Assembly (NCBI GenBank): GCA_003485905.1
Contig: DNHK01000304.1
Location: 1-5,634, forward strand
Origin: Gammaproteobacteria bacterium
GTDB lineage: Bacteria > Pseudomonadota > Gammaproteobacteria > Arenicellales > Arenicellaceae
Direction of reading: 5' to 3'
DNA: 5,634 bases
Part shown: positions 5,457-5,634 of the stretch, one piece after another
How positions within the stretch are numbered: the stretch's first letter is position 1
How the letters are laid out: each line of letters starts with the position of its first letter
Translations under genes and position numbers: made by a program
The notes under the pieces: model-generated
Told to the model about the DNA's origin: nothing
Databases searched by the model: none
Seen by the model: the letters and a program-made list of their open reading frames with translations, nothing else

Positions 5457-5634
5457 CTATGCAGAAATGGACTCGATAAGTAAGCGCACATTATTCGCAC
5501 CCTCGACAGCATCTGCCGAGGGTTTGCGGTCTTCAGTTATTGAGCGAACAAAGTCATCAAGTAGCCCGACAAAGGGTTTCTGAGGTTTGAAATCTATAGC
5601 GCCATTATCGGTCCAGGCTCGGCCTGATCCATCT
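5457..5634 (-). CDS. Gfo/Idh/MocA-type oxidoreductase, C-terminal end (cut by window edge)
   Basis: Only the last 58 residues are present, translated from an open frame that enters from the right edge and stops with TAG at 5459-5457. The end reads FVGLLDDFVRSITEDRKPSA and then DAVEGANNVRLLIESISA. This pattern (a helix with DFVRSI, charged residues, KPSADAVEGANNVRLL, then a short final helix) is typical of the C-terminus of NAD(P)-dependent sugar or inositol dehydrogenases of the Gfo/Idh/MocA family, where it packs against the substrate-binding sheet. The Rossmann domain lies outside, so the substrate cannot be judged. Its stop is 15 nt before the GNAT gene. Confidence 0.78.
   Translation of the reverse strand, partial: DGSGRAWTDNGAIDFKPQKPFVGLLDDFVRSITEDRKPSADAVEGANNVRLLIESISA

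Overview
All recognisable genes lie on the minus strand and are transcribed from high to low coordinates. The dxs, ispA and xseB set, in the order xseB-ispA-dxs, is typical of Gammaproteobacteria. The SDR and the small acetyltransferase resemble the enterobacterial YgfF and YpeA proteins. The base composition is moderate by eye. I infer a gammaproteobacterium, probably environmental, and cannot name a genus.

Layout in transcription order. (1) 5634-5457: the last 58 residues of a Gfo/Idh/MocA-type dehydrogenase. (2) 5441-4959: a GNAT acetyltransferase 15 nt behind it, probably co-transcribed. (3) 4859-4427: a second GNAT gene broken by two separate frameshifts; its three reading-frame pieces still join into a recognisable protein of about 144 residues. 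(4) 4426-4269: a 158-nt gene-free stretch with interleaved inverted repeats. (5) 4268-3138: a PiT-family inorganic phosphate transporter. (6) 3095-2685 and 2692-1937: a YpeA-like GNAT overlapping a YgfF-like short-chain dehydrogenase by 8 nt. (7) 1936-1836: a 101-nt gap with a hairpin and a candidate sigma70 promoter. (8) 1835-1: xseB, ispA and dxs, the last cut by the window edge after 195 residues.

How the genes work together. dxs makes 1-deoxy-D-xylulose 5-phosphate, the entry step of the MEP isoprenoid pathway. IspA condenses the resulting C5 units to farnesyl diphosphate. XseB is the small subunit of exonuclease VII and travels with them by long-standing gene order, not by shared chemistry. 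The upstream genes (transporter, acetyltransferases, SDR, Gfo/Idh/MocA) form no pathway that I can recognise and look like ordinary accessory metabolism.

Three of the genes (dxs, the SDR and the intact upstream GNAT) can only start at TTG, and the YpeA-like gene at GTG. I found no CRISPR array, tRNA, rRNA, insertion sequence or convincing new defence or mobile system. The most unusual items are the twice-frameshifted GNAT and the pseudoknot-like repeat arrangement beside it.
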